This document shows, piece by piece, positions 8,685 to 18,952 of a DNA stretch of 64,000 bases. A program made the translations under genes and the position numbers. This DNA comes from Azorhizobium sp943371865. Its GTDB lineage: Bacteria > Pseudomonadota > Alphaproteobacteria > Rhizobiales > Xanthobacteraceae. Position 1 is the first letter of the stretch, and each line of letters opens with the position of its first letter. The stretch is taken from contig NZ_CALRWL010000012.1 in assembly GCF_943371865.1 (NCBI RefSeq), positions 58,297 through 122,296 on the forward strand, written 5' to 3'. The notes under the pieces are model-generated. The model did not search any database, was not told the DNA's origin, and saw only the letters and a list, made by a program, of their open reading frames with translations.

Positions 8685-9896
8685 CTAGCCTGCCCGGAGC
8701 GGGGGAAGACCGGCCGCGCGGGCGGCACTGTCCAGGAAGCCGCGGGTGATGGCAAACAGCTCCGGCTCTTCCAGAAGGAAGGCATCGTGACCCTTGTCGC
8801 TCTCGATCTCGGCAAACGACACGCTGGCGCCTGAGGCGTTCAAGGCATGGACGATGGCGCGGGAATCCTCGGTGGGGAACAGCCAGTCGGTGGTGAAGGA
8901 CACCACACAGAAGCGCGTCTTGCTGCCGCGGAAGGCATTGGCGAGCACGCCGTCATAATCCTCGGCCAGATCGAAATAATCCATGGCGCGGGTGACATAG
9001 AGATAGGAATTGGCGTCGAAGCGCTGGACGAAGCTCTCGCCCTGGTGCCGCAGATAGCTTTCCACCTGGAAATCCGCATCAAAGCCGAAGGTGGGCAAAG
9101 CGCGGTTCTGCAGCCGGCGGCCGAATTTGCGATGCAGCGCCTGGTCGGACATGTAGGTGATGTGCGCCGCCATCCGCGCCACCGCCAAGCCGCGATGCGG
9201 CGTCAGCTTGTGGTTCAGATAATCGCCGCCGTGCCATTCGGGGTCGGCCATCACCGCCTGGCGCCCCACTTCGTGGAAGGCGATGTTCTGGGCGGAATGG
9301 CGCGCGGCGGTGGCAATGGGCAAAGCGGCAAACATCCGCTCGGGATAGCTCGCCGCCCATTGCAGCACCTGCATGCCGCCCATGGAGCCGCCGGCGACGC
9401 AGAACAAGCGCTCGATGCCCAGATGGTCCACCAGCATCGCCTGGGCGTTCACCATGTCGCGAATGGTGACGAGCGGCATTTCCAGCCCATAGGCCCGCCC
9501 GGTGTCCGGGCGGAGGGAGGCCGGGCCGGTGGTGCCCATGCATCCGCCCAGCACATTGGAGCAGATGACGAAAAAGCGCTCGGTATCGATGGGCTTGCCC
9601 GGCCCCACCAGGGTCTCCCACCAGCCCGGCTTGCCGGTCACGGGATTGAGATTGGCGGCGTGCTGATCGCCCGTCAGGGCGTGGCAGACCAGGATGGCGT
9701 TGGAGCGGGCCGCATTCAGTTCGCCATAGGTCTGATAGGCGATCTGCAGGCCGCGCAGGTCCACGCCCGCGTCCAGCCGCAGCGGCCGGTCATCGCCGAA
9801 GCGCACCACCGGCGAATGCGGTTCGTCGGCCTCGCGCCGTGCCTTGACGTCCTCGGGGGTGAGGCATTCCGCCTTCGTATCGACCAAGCTTCCCAT
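8685..9896 (-). CDS. metX: Homoserine O-acetyltransferase MetX
   Basis: Transfers acetyl from acetyl-CoA to L-homoserine, committing it to methionine synthesis; alpha/beta-hydrolase fold. About 403 residues from ATG 9896. Visible: the oxyanion-region stretch ILVCHALTGDQHA, nucleophile elbow VAGGSMGGMQVLQWA with the catalytic Ser, and late catalytic Asp (DWLFP) and His (GHDAFLLE). First gene of metXW. The start is placed at MGSLVDTK by family alignment from memory; the frame stays open another 96 bases upstream, and the Shine-Dalgarno is weak, so the exact start is moderate. No SAM-II riboswitch was recognised upstream. Confidence 0.93.
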   Translation of the reverse strand: MGSLVDTKAECLTPEDVKARREADEPHSPVVRFGDDRPLRLDAGVDLRGLQIAYQTYGELNAARSNAILVCHALTGDQHAANLNPVTGKPGWWETLVGPGKPIDTERFFVICSNVLGGCMGTTGPASLRPDTGRAYGLEMPLVTIRDMVNAQAMLVDHLGIERLFCVAGGSMGGMQVLQWAASYPERMFAALPIATAARHSAQNIAFHEVGRQAVMADPEWHGGDYLNHKLTPHRGLAVARMAAHITYMSDQALHRKFGRRLQNRALPTFGFDADFQVESYLRHQGESFVQRFDANSYLYVTRAMDYFDLAEDYDGVLANAFRGSKTRFCVVSFTTDWLFPTEDSRAIVHALNASGASVSFAEIESDKGHDAFLLEEPELFAITRGFLDSAARAAGLPPLRAG

Positions 9897-10007
9897 CGCT
9901 TCAACAAGCGACGGGTGCCTCTTTCTGTCAAGAACCGTCGTTTCCACAGCGGTGGGATTGGCTAACGGGTGCCGTGGAACGGCCTGGGCCAACCGCCGTC
10001 GCCGGCC

Positions 10008-10337
10008 TCACCGGCCCTGGCAGAGCGGATCGATCTGTGGGCAACCCAATGGGTTGCGGGCCGTGTGCGGATCCGGAACCCGCCGCATGGCCGGATCCAC
10101 CGAGCCGGTGGGCGCAGGGTCCACCGCCGTGGTCGATCCCGCCTGACCCGGCTGCGGCACCGGAACGCGGGCGCCGTTGGAATAGGTGCGCACCGGCGCA
10201 CCGACCGGGCTGGTCTCCACCACGCCCCCGGATGTGGGCGCCGCGCCGGAGGCCGCTGCCCCCGCGGGCGAGGACAGCGCCGCCAGGACCAACACCGCGC
10301 CGGCCAGACCCGTGATGGCACTCGAAGATGACCGCAT
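10008..10337 (-). CDS. Small secreted Pro/Ala-rich protein, function unknown
   Basis: A 109-residue predicted exported protein: signal peptide MRSSSSAITGLAGAVLVLAA ending near SPAGA, then a low-complexity Pro/Val/Ser region with a short conserved-looking C-terminus (RNPLGCPQIDPLCQGR) containing two Cys that could form a disulfide. GGGAGG five bases before ATG 10337 supports the start. It is transcribed divergently from the helicase gene across the LexA-box-like cluster at 10457-10639 (nearest box 120 bp away). No family recognised. Confidence 0.65.
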   Translation of the reverse strand: MRSSSSAITGLAGAVLVLAALSSPAGAAASGAAPTSGGVVETSPVGAPVRTYSNGARVPVPQPGQAGSTTAVDPAPTGSVDPAMRRVPDPHTARNPLGCPQIDPLCQGR

Positions 10338-10456
10338 GACACCCTCCCGTCCGGCCGCCGCAAGGTCGGGGCCGCACCGGGAGAACCAAAGTGCCGCGCC
10401 GGCAGTTCCCGCCAACGAAGCCCCATCGGAGCGCCGACGCGATTCGCGCCCCGTAT

Positions 10457-10639
10457 GTTCCCCTCCCGTTCCCCTCGGCGGCGCCGAATTGGCCTGAAGC
10501 GGGCCAGGTGCGGGACAGAAACGGGACACGTGGCGGCCAACGCGGTGGCCAACGCGGTGGCGCGCGCCGGCGCCGCGCGGAACAGAAGCGGGACGGCGGC
10601 ATTTCGCCGATTCGCGCCACCTTTGTTCCGCCCATGTTC
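10457..10639. promoter_or_regulatory. Cluster of LexA (SOS)-box-like direct repeats upstream of the helicase
   Basis: The alphaproteobacterial LexA site is the direct repeat GTTC-N7-GTTC (or GAAC-N7-GAAC on the other strand). Two perfect copies lie at 10457-10471 and 10625-10639. Between them are two near matches in the opposite sense: GGAC-N7-GGAC at 10513-10527 and GAAC-N7-GGAC at 10580-10594. The last perfect box ends 80 bp before the helicase start codon. The 382-bp intergenic stretch holds no convincing gene; it also has a short tandem duplication of GCCAACGCGGTG near 10535-10556. Confidence 0.55.
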
Positions 10640-10719
10640 CGCGCTGGACTGGCGATGTCGCCTTCCCGTGCCGATATGGTACAGAGCGCGCTTACCCTCC
10701 CGCCGGATCCCACGCCCGT

Positions 10720-14106
<3,387 letters not shown>

Positions 14107-14118
14107 GCCTGCGGGGCG

Positions 14119-14403
14119 GTGGCGGACGGCGATGATCGCCAACGATTGGATCGTTGGCTGTTTCATGCGCGCATCGTTCGCACCCGCTCCGCTGCCGCCG
14201 ACCTGCTCCGGGCGGGGCATGTCCGTCTGGACGGCCAGCGGGTCACCGCCGCCGCCCAGCCGGTCCGCCGGGGCCAGGTGGTGACCATCGCCCTCACCGG
14301 CGGCGTGCGCGTGGTGCGGGTGCGTGGCTTTTCCGAACGGCGGGGAGATGCTACGTCTGTGATCGAGCTTTTGGACGATATCACACACGAAACCGGTAAA
14401 TAA
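14119..14403 (+). CDS. S4-domain RNA-binding protein (Hsp15-like)
   Basis: A 94-residue protein that is almost entirely one S4 fold: RLDRWLFHARIVRTRSAAADLL, then GHVRLDGQRVTAAAQPVRRGQVVTI. This resembles Hsp15 (HslR), which binds free 50S subunits carrying nascent chains, but the short alphaproteobacterial version is usually annotated only as RNA-binding S4 protein. Start is GTG 14119, twelve bases after the helicase stop, so it is very probably co-transcribed with and translationally linked to it. Confidence 0.88.
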   Translation: MADGDDRQRLDRWLFHARIVRTRSAAADLLRAGHVRLDGQRVTAAAQPVRRGQVVTIALTGGVRVVRVRGFSERRGDATSVIELLDDITHETGK

Positions 14404-14476
14404 CGCGCGATAGCCTCCGGCACCGCTTGCGCCCACAGGGCAGCTAGGCTAGTCCGGCGCGCGAAAGGGATCTTCC

Positions 14477-14812
14477 ATGACCTATGTCGTCACCGAGAAC
14501 TGCATCCGCTGCAAATATATGGATTGCGTCTCCGTGTGCCCCGTGGACTGCTTCTACGAGGGCGAGAACATGCTCGTCATCCATCCCGACGAATGCATCG
14601 ACTGTGGCGTCTGCGAGCCGGAATGCCCGGCGGAGGCGATCAAGCCGGACACCGAGCCGGGCCTTGAGAAATGGCTGACGCTCAACACCCAATATGCCAG
14701 CGAGTGGCCCAACATCACCCTGAAGCGCGACGCCCCGGCGGACGCCAAGGAATGGGACGGCAAGCCCGGCAAGGAAGAGCTGTTCTCCCCCGCGCCCGGC
14801 CAGGGCGACTGA
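14477..14812 (+). CDS. fdxA: Ferredoxin FdxA, seven-iron type
   Basis: Cytoplasmic electron carrier of 111 residues. The N-terminus has cysteines in CIRCKYMDCVSVCPVDC, followed by CIDCGVCEPECP; the pattern of two cluster motifs with the altered first CxxxxxxC spacing is that of 7Fe [3Fe-4S][4Fe-4S] ferredoxins of the Azotobacter FdI/FdxA type. The ~50-residue C-terminal tail (LNTQYASEWPNITLK) is also typical. It follows helicase and S4 genes as in related genomes; the usual downstream carD-type regulator is not here, the accessory array beginning instead. Confidence 0.95.
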   Translation: MTYVVTENCIRCKYMDCVSVCPVDCFYEGENMLVIHPDECIDCGVCEPECPAEAIKPDTEPGLEKWLTLNTQYASEWPNITLKRDAPADAKEWDGKPGKEELFSPAPGQGD

Positions 14813-14818
14813 TCGCGG

Positions 14819-14841
14819 CGCGCGGCCTCAAGGCCCGCGCG
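14819..14841 (+). terminator. GC-rich hairpin after fdxA
   Basis: CGCGCGGCCT (14819-14828) pairs with AGGCCCGCGCG (14831-14841) with one bulge, seven bases after the fdxA stop. No T-run follows, so its role as a terminator is only plausible. Confidence 0.3.
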
Positions 14842-14936
14842 CGAGGGTCTGCGGGCAAGGACGCGCGACGCCGGACGGCGGCGGCACGCGTGCCAGGAGC
14901 GACGCCGCCGCCAGGGTTCTGCTCAACCGGTTCCGC

Positions 14937-15302
14937 TCACCCCACGGTGATCACGATATCGTCCGGCTCCTGGCGGCGATTGAGCCAGATGCGGATCCGC
15001 GTCCGAGCGCCGGCGACGCGTTGCACGAAAATCTTTTCCCATTCCACGGTCCAAACGACCACCTCATGGGTGGGTGTATTGAGATGGCCATCAAAATCTG
15101 GCCGGCCGTCGCGCGCGGCTTCGGAAGCGAGCCCGAAGGTGACCTGAGTTTCCCCGTCAAAACACATCAACACGGAAATAGCGACACTCTCCTCTGACGC
15201 AGAAATTGGCTCGCCAATAACGAAATTAGGCGGCGTTTTTCCCACGCTATCCGAAATAAGAATCAGCGAATTCATTGGCGACAAGCGGCGAATGAGAGAC
15301 AT
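14937..15302 (-). CDS. Array paralogue F: ~121-residue protein of unknown family
   Basis: Last member of the minus-strand tandem array. 121 residues, no signal peptide or membrane segment, predicted beta-rich by eye. Family landmarks: NSLILISD near residue 11, a CFDGETQVTFG block near residue 47, PTHEVVVWTVE near 78, and the C-terminal TRIRIWLNRRQEPDDIVITVG. It is the most divergent of the cluster in its middle part. AGGAGCG four bases before ATG 15302 supports the start. About 53 bp separate it from the preceding copy. By position and copy number it may be an immunity-type protein; no sequence-based function is recognised. Confidence 0.75.
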   Translation of the reverse strand: MSLIRRLSPMNSLILISDSVGKTPPNFVIGEPISASEESVAISVLMCFDGETQVTFGLASEAARDGRPDFDGHLNTPTHEVVVWTVEWEKIFVQRVAGARTRIRIWLNRRQEPDDIVITVG

Positions 15303-15355
15303 GTTACGCTCCTGTCGTCTGCCACCTGTGCGGATGAGAAGAAAGAGAGCCGTCT

Positions 15356-15724
15356 CTACCCCAGTCCGATCAGCACCTCGTCGGGCTCCTGCGGTCGGTT
15401 GAGCCAGATCCGCACACGCGTCCGCGTCTCCGGAACCTCGTGCTCCAGAAGAACGTCATGCTCGACCGTCGAGACCATGACCTTACGGCTGGGGGTCTCT
15501 ATAGACCCATCGAAATCGGGAGTTGGGGTTTGCGCGCCCAACGCGTCGGCAAGCCCCAGCGTGACATCCGTTTCCCCGTCCTGCCACATCAGACAAACAA
15601 CGGAGATACATTTGTCATTGGCCACGATGGGTGTCGCATCCACGTTATATGTTGGCCAAAAATCGGCGGTATCGGAGATGAAAATCAGGGAGTTCGACGG
15701 CGCGACGCGGATCTGAACGGTCAT
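15356..15724 (-). CDS. Array paralogue E: ~122-residue protein of unknown family
   Basis: 122 residues with the full set of family landmarks: NSLIFISD (residues 11-18), CLMWQDGETDVTLG (44-57), DFDGSIETPSRKVMVSTVE, and TRVRIWLNRPQEPDEVLIGLG at the end. GGAGAGG before ATG 15724 selects this start; the frame is open further up. Its 5' third is about 90% identical in DNA to the broken copy at 17589-17957 (for example both encode DFWPTYNVDATPIVAND), while the 3' two-thirds differ much more, suggesting recent local duplication or gene conversion. Confidence 0.8.
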   Translation of the reverse strand: MTVQIRVAPSNSLIFISDTADFWPTYNVDATPIVANDKCISVVCLMWQDGETDVTLGLADALGAQTPTPDFDGSIETPSRKVMVSTVEHDVLLEHEVPETRTRVRIWLNRPQEPDEVLIGLG

Positions 15725-15789
15725 TTCACCTCTCCTTGTTCGCTCTTGGCCAAAGGGATCTGGAGGTACGAAGGGAGTGCCATTGTGTT

Positions 15790-16155
15790 TCAACCAAGAC
15801 CGATTACCACCTCGTCAGGCTGCCACGGGCGATTGAGCCATATGCGCACGCGCGTCAGGCGCTCTGGGACGGGTGCCTCTAAAAGGCGTTCCCCTTCCAC
15901 AGTCGAGACCAGGACGCCTAGATTGGGTGTCTCTAGGGCATGATCGAAGTCCGGCGCCGCCGCCTTGCCGACGTCTGATGTCGATCCCAGAATGATCTCC
16001 GTCTCGCCATCGACCCAGATCATGCAAATAACCGCGATACTCTGGGCCGTGGCAAATATCGTGACGTTCGGCTCGAACGGGGGGCCTGGCGGATCACTGA
16101 GATCAGAGATGAAGATCAGGCCGTTCGGGGGACCTTTGCGGCAGGTCAGGGCCAT
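15790..16155 (-). CDS. Array paralogue D: 121-residue protein of unknown family
   Basis: From ATG 16155 (GGAG eight bases before) the protein has 121 residues; an alternative ATG lies at 16179. Landmarks are NGLIFISD (the usual NSL varied), CMIWVDGETEIILG, DFDHALETPNLGVLVSTVE and TRVRIWLNRPWQPDEVVIGLG. Sits 54 bp after copy C and 65 bp before copy E on the same strand, part of the regularly spaced series. No transmembrane or export signal. Function unknown. Confidence 0.78.
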   Translation of the reverse strand: MALTCRKGPPNGLIFISDLSDPPGPPFEPNVTIFATAQSIAVICMIWVDGETEIILGSTSDVGKAAAPDFDHALETPNLGVLVSTVEGERLLEAPVPERLTRVRIWLNRPWQPDEVVIGLG

Positions 16156-16209
16156 CTCTTCGCTCCACATCCGGGGCATCTTCGATCACCCTATGGCATC
16201 GGCGGCGCC

Positions 16210-16575
16210 TCACCCCAAACCGATGACCACCTCGTCCGGCTCACTCGGGCTATTGATCCACAGCCGCACCCGCGTGCGCATCTCCGAAACCTTCTGCTCC
16301 AGGATAATCTTGCGCTCCACGGTGGAGACCCGAACGATTTGGTTCGGTGTTTCGAGCATCCCGTCGAACGCGGGAGCCTCCTCCAGTTTCAGATCCAGAG
16401 CGTTTCCAAGCCGCACCATCGTTTCGCCATCCTGCCACATCAGGCAAGCAACCGAGATACAGCGCGCGTCCGCCGCAATGGTCTGAAACTCAAGACCAGC
16501 TGGAGGCTGCAGCTTATGAGTGCCGGCAATGAAGAGCAGGGAATTGGGCGGCGCGATGCGTCGGTATTGTGTCAT
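16210..16575 (-). CDS. Array paralogue C: 121-residue protein of unknown family
   Basis: 121 residues from ATG 16575, with GGAGGAG six bases upstream. Landmarks: NSLLFIAG, CLMWQDGETMVRLG, FDGMLETPNQIVRVSTVE and TRVRLWINSPSEPDEVVIGLG. It is the first intact copy downstream of the toxin-like gene (51-bp gap), the position normally held by a cognate immunity gene in toxin-immunity pairs; that role is inference only. Confidence 0.78.
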   Translation of the reverse strand: MTQYRRIAPPNSLLFIAGTHKLQPPAGLEFQTIAADARCISVACLMWQDGETMVRLGNALDLKLEEAPAFDGMLETPNQIVRVSTVERKIILEQKVSEMRTRVRLWINSPSEPDEVVIGLG

Positions 16576-16626
16576 GCTACTCTCCTCCATTTTGTGTTAG
16601 CCAGCCGCCCTGACGCTTACTGCATG

Positions 16627-17298
16627 TTACACAGTGTGGAGAAAGCCGCCGTGGGCCAGTCGGTGACTGCCGTGAGATAGGCTCTTGATGATCGAGAACG
16701 AAGAAGCCTGAATGGGTCCCAGGCACCTTAGATCCGCAAGTATGAACCCATATTCTTCTCCAATGTGCTTTACAGCGAGCCGCTCTTTGAGGCGAAAGCT
16801 TCGTGTGTCTCCCCGCGAGGGGATTGATGCCGCAGCATAACGTCCTGGTATAATTCCGTAAGTTTGGAGATGTAGAAACCTCGCCTCCGCCTCCATCCGC
16901 GTTGCCTCCGCGGCCGCGATGGCGCCTTCGACAGTCTCGTAGGCACTCGGCGTGGGACGCCATTTCGGCTCAACACGCTCCATCTGGTCGAGGGCTGCCC
17001 TTGCCCTGGCTTCTGCGATGGCCAGACGAGTCAATTGTGCCTGCGACGCCGTCGGCCAAAGCGCCCCAACGGGCCGCCCCGTGCGCGGATCCCGCGGCGT
17101 ATTCTGCGCCACGCGCACGCCAGAAGCCGGTGCCCGGGTCCACTGCCCACCCTCTCCCGTGCCCGCGGGCATGCGCGGCTGGCTGGGATCATAGCGCCGC
17201 AACGCAAGCCGCAATTGAAGCATGCGCACCTCTACGCGAAGGGCATCAATGCTCCAGCGCATCGCCAGAATGTCTGTCCTCTCTGACTGGCCAATCAT
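16627..17298 (-). CDS. Toxin-like protein with PAGTGEGGQW motif, function unproven
   Basis: A 223-residue protein whose N-terminal half is helical and contains YDPSQPRMPAGTGEGGQW at about residues 37-54. Motifs of the form PR(x)PAGxxxGGQW are known to me from the N-terminal side of polymorphic toxin-like and phage-associated proteins of alphaproteobacteria. The middle (SQAQLTRLAIAEARARAALDQM...AIAAAEATRMEAEARFL) looks coiled or helical; the C-terminal ~60 residues are compositionally different and would be the variable effector part, but no catalytic motif is recognised. No signal peptide. ATG 17298 (preceded by GTG 17301 and GAGGG) starts 15 bases downstream of a perfect inverted repeat. It is followed on the same strand by four family paralogues (C-F) and preceded by a broken one (B). 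Confidence 0.6.
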   Translation of the reverse strand: MIGQSERTDILAMRWSIDALRVEVRMLQLRLALRRYDPSQPRMPAGTGEGGQWTRAPASGVRVAQNTPRDPRTGRPVGALWPTASQAQLTRLAIAEARARAALDQMERVEPKWRPTPSAYETVEGAIAAAEATRMEAEARFLHLQTYGIIPGRYAAASIPSRGDTRSFRLKERLAVKHIGEEYGFILADLRCLGPIQASSFSIIKSLSHGSHRLAHGGFLHTV

Positions 17299-17313
17299 CA
17301 CACCCTCAAGATC

Positions 17314-17348
17314 ATTTTCCTATTTTAGGATAATAGGAAAATTATCCT
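17314..17348 (-). promoter_or_regulatory. Overlapping inverted repeats just upstream of the toxin-like gene
   Basis: In an AT-rich patch, ATTTTCCTAT (17314-17323) and ATAGGAAAAT (17333-17342) form a perfect 10-bp inverted repeat with a 9-base spacer. A second perfect repeat, AGGATAAT (17327-17334) with ATTATCCT (17341-17348), overlaps it, so in RNA the two hairpins exclude each other. The patch ends 15 bases before the toxin-like start codon. It could be an operator, an attenuator-like leader, or an AT-rich promoter. The rest of 17349-17588 has no gene I can support. Confidence 0.55.
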
Positions 17349-17588
17349 CTTGGCAAGCGCGCACCATCAGATGGGCAGGCGCGTTCGGAGCGATGCCGAA
17401 GCCGCTCTGCCTCAATGCTGATTGGTCATGCGGGCGAAGGCCTAGGTTTCACCAAGCTCGGCGAGCACGACTGAGAGCGCACGGTTCGGGCCGTGCGCCA
17501 AGCGGGTTTGCGGGGTGGGAGAACGCGGCGTCTGACCGGAGGCGGCCGCGCTTTTCGTCCGGCCGCTGACCGTAAGCAGATCTCGCCT

Positions 17589-17957
17589 TTATCCCAGGGC
17601 GATCACGACATCGTCCGGCTCCTGCGGCCGGTTGAGCCAGATGCGCACGCGGGTGCGCGGGGTCGCAACGGCGTGCGTCAGGATCACGTCGTGCTCCACC
17701 GTCGAAACCATGACCGTGCCGCTGGGCGCATCGATGACCCCATCGAAGTCCGGCGCCGCGGTGCGCGCGCGAAAGTCCGCGACCAGCGCCATCATGACCT
17801 CGGTTTCCCCGTCTTGCCACATCAGGCAAACAACGGAGATACATTAGTCATTGGCCACGATGGGTGTCGCATCCACATTATATGTTGGCCAAAAATCGGC
17901 GGAATCGGAAATGAAGATCAGGGAGTTTGACGGCGCGATCCGGACTTGAACGAACAT
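17589..17957 (-). pseudogene. Array paralogue B, disrupted by one nonsense codon
   Basis: Starts at ATG 17957 behind AGGAGG (six-base spacing) and encodes NSLIFISDSADFWPTYNVDATPIVAND, then TAA at 17844-17846, and continues in the same frame as CISVVCLMWQDGETEVMMAL... through TRVRIWLNRPQEPDDVVIALG to the stop at 17589. Comparison with copy E shows that its AAA (Lys) codon has become TAA: one A-to-T change and no frameshift. An in-frame ATG at 17822 could allow restart and give a 77-residue fragment. The 5' third is about 90% identical to copy E at DNA level while the rest is GC-richer and diverged. Confidence 0.8.
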
Positions 17958-18205
17958 CTCACGCCTCCTTGCTCCATCGCAACAAGGTGCCCTGGGCGTC
18001 AGACACGCCGGGATCCACCAGACCCACCCCCGCACCCGTCGAAGACCCTGGCGACGATAGGTCCGCTTTCGTCGGAGCTTCAATCCTTTCGGATTCGCCG
18101 CTCCGGAACCTGCGCCCCCTCCCGGCCGTTGGCGCGGTGACGCCGGGATTGGGGTATGATCCCGGTCGAGAGCGGCCGCGCCGCCTTTCAGCGCCAGGAG
18201 TAGTT

Positions 18206-18445
18206 ATGTCGACCATCACCTATGAAATCGTCGAGCACGACGGCGGCTGGGCCTACAAGGCCAATGGCGTGTTTTCCGAGCCCTTCCCCAGCCACGCCGC
18301 CGCCCACAAGGCCGCCGAGCGCGCCGCCAAGGAGCAGCGGGTTCCCGGCGAGGCGGAAGTCATTTCCTATGAGGACAAGGACGGCCAGTGGCACGAAGAA
18401 ACCGCCGCCGGCAATGACCGCCCGATCCCGGTGGTGAAGGACTGA
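18206..18445 (+). CDS. DUF2188 family protein
   Basis: A 79-residue protein with the layout of DUF2188: TYEIVEHDGGWAYKANGVFSEPFPSHAAAHKAAERAAKEQ, a short beta-meander with a conserved Trp and an alpha helix rich in Ala/Lys, followed by an acidic tail. CAGGAG before ATG 18206 supports the start. It lies on the opposite strand between array copies A and B and has ordinary GC-rich codons, so it may predate the array or separate an older copy from the rest. Function of the family is unknown. Confidence 0.82.
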   Translation: MSTITYEIVEHDGGWAYKANGVFSEPFPSHAAAHKAAERAAKEQRVPGEAEVISYEDKDGQWHEETAAGNDRPIPVVKD

Positions 18446-18467
18446 GCACACGGCCTCAGCATGTGCG

Positions 18468-18492
18468 CCGGGGGCAATGAGGGCTCCCGGCA
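18468..18492. terminator. Possible bidirectional hairpin between DUF2188 gene and paralogue A
   Basis: GCCGGG near 18468 pairs with CCCGGC near 18487-18492 with an additional GC pair inside, between two convergent genes. There is no clear T-run on either strand, so this is a weak call. Confidence 0.25.
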
Positions 18493-18523
18493 CGGCCCGA
18501 CAGCGGTGCAGGGGCCGCCCGTG

Positions 18524-18889
18524 TCACCCAAGCCCGACCACCACCTCATCGGGATTGAACGGCCGATTGAGCCAGATGCGCACGCGCGTCATGGGATCGG
18601 GCACCGGCACTGAAAACAGAAGCTGCTCATCCACGGTGGACATCACCACCGTGCGGCTGGGCGTCTCCAGCAGGGCGTTGTGGTAGAGCGGAAATGACGG
18701 CTCCGCTCCGGTCAGCGGGCCGAAGGTGACATCGGTCCGCCCGTCGCATTCCGGGTAGGTGAGCATTTGAACGCACGTGGCCGTCGAGGTCACGGGCTTG
18801 TCGGCTTCAAGGTCCGGAACATCAAACTGCGTGGCATCGTGAATGAACACCATCGAGTTGATCGGGCGGATCGTCTTGCGCGTCGTCAT
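18524..18889 (-). CDS. Array paralogue A: 121-residue protein of unknown family
   Basis: 121 residues from ATG 18889, which follows GGAGGACCGGC. It shares NSMVFIHD, ECDGRTDVTFG, LLETPSRTVVMSTVD and the strongly conserved end TRVRIWLNRPFNPDEVVVGLG with the other copies, but differs in the middle (TYPECDG in place of MWQDG). It is separated from the rest by the plus-strand DUF2188 gene, so it probably has its own promoter. Its codon use is GC-rich and native-looking, suggesting this could be an older copy. Function unknown. Confidence 0.78.
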   Translation of the reverse strand: MTTRKTIRPINSMVFIHDATQFDVPDLEADKPVTSTATCVQMLTYPECDGRTDVTFGPLTGAEPSFPLYHNALLETPSRTVVMSTVDEQLLFSVPVPDPMTRVRIWLNRPFNPDEVVVGLG

Positions 18890-18952
18890 GCCGGTCCTCC
18901 CTCTCCCCGTGCGACCCAGCGCCAAGGCGCCCCCGGCTGGAGCGGCGCTCCC

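Noticed and set aside
9897..10007. SAM-II riboswitch upstream of metX
   Set aside because: Rhizobial metX/metA leaders often carry one, so I looked, but the conserved pseudoknot sequence was not seen in the 110 bases upstream of the start.
10531..10560. Short tandem duplication of GCCAACGCGGTG as a possible CRISPR or iteron
   Set aside because: Only two adjacent copies without spacers; too little for either.
17844..18083. A separate short gene upstream of array copy B
   Set aside because: It is simply the 5' part of copy B before the premature stop; the frame is continuous with 17589-17822.
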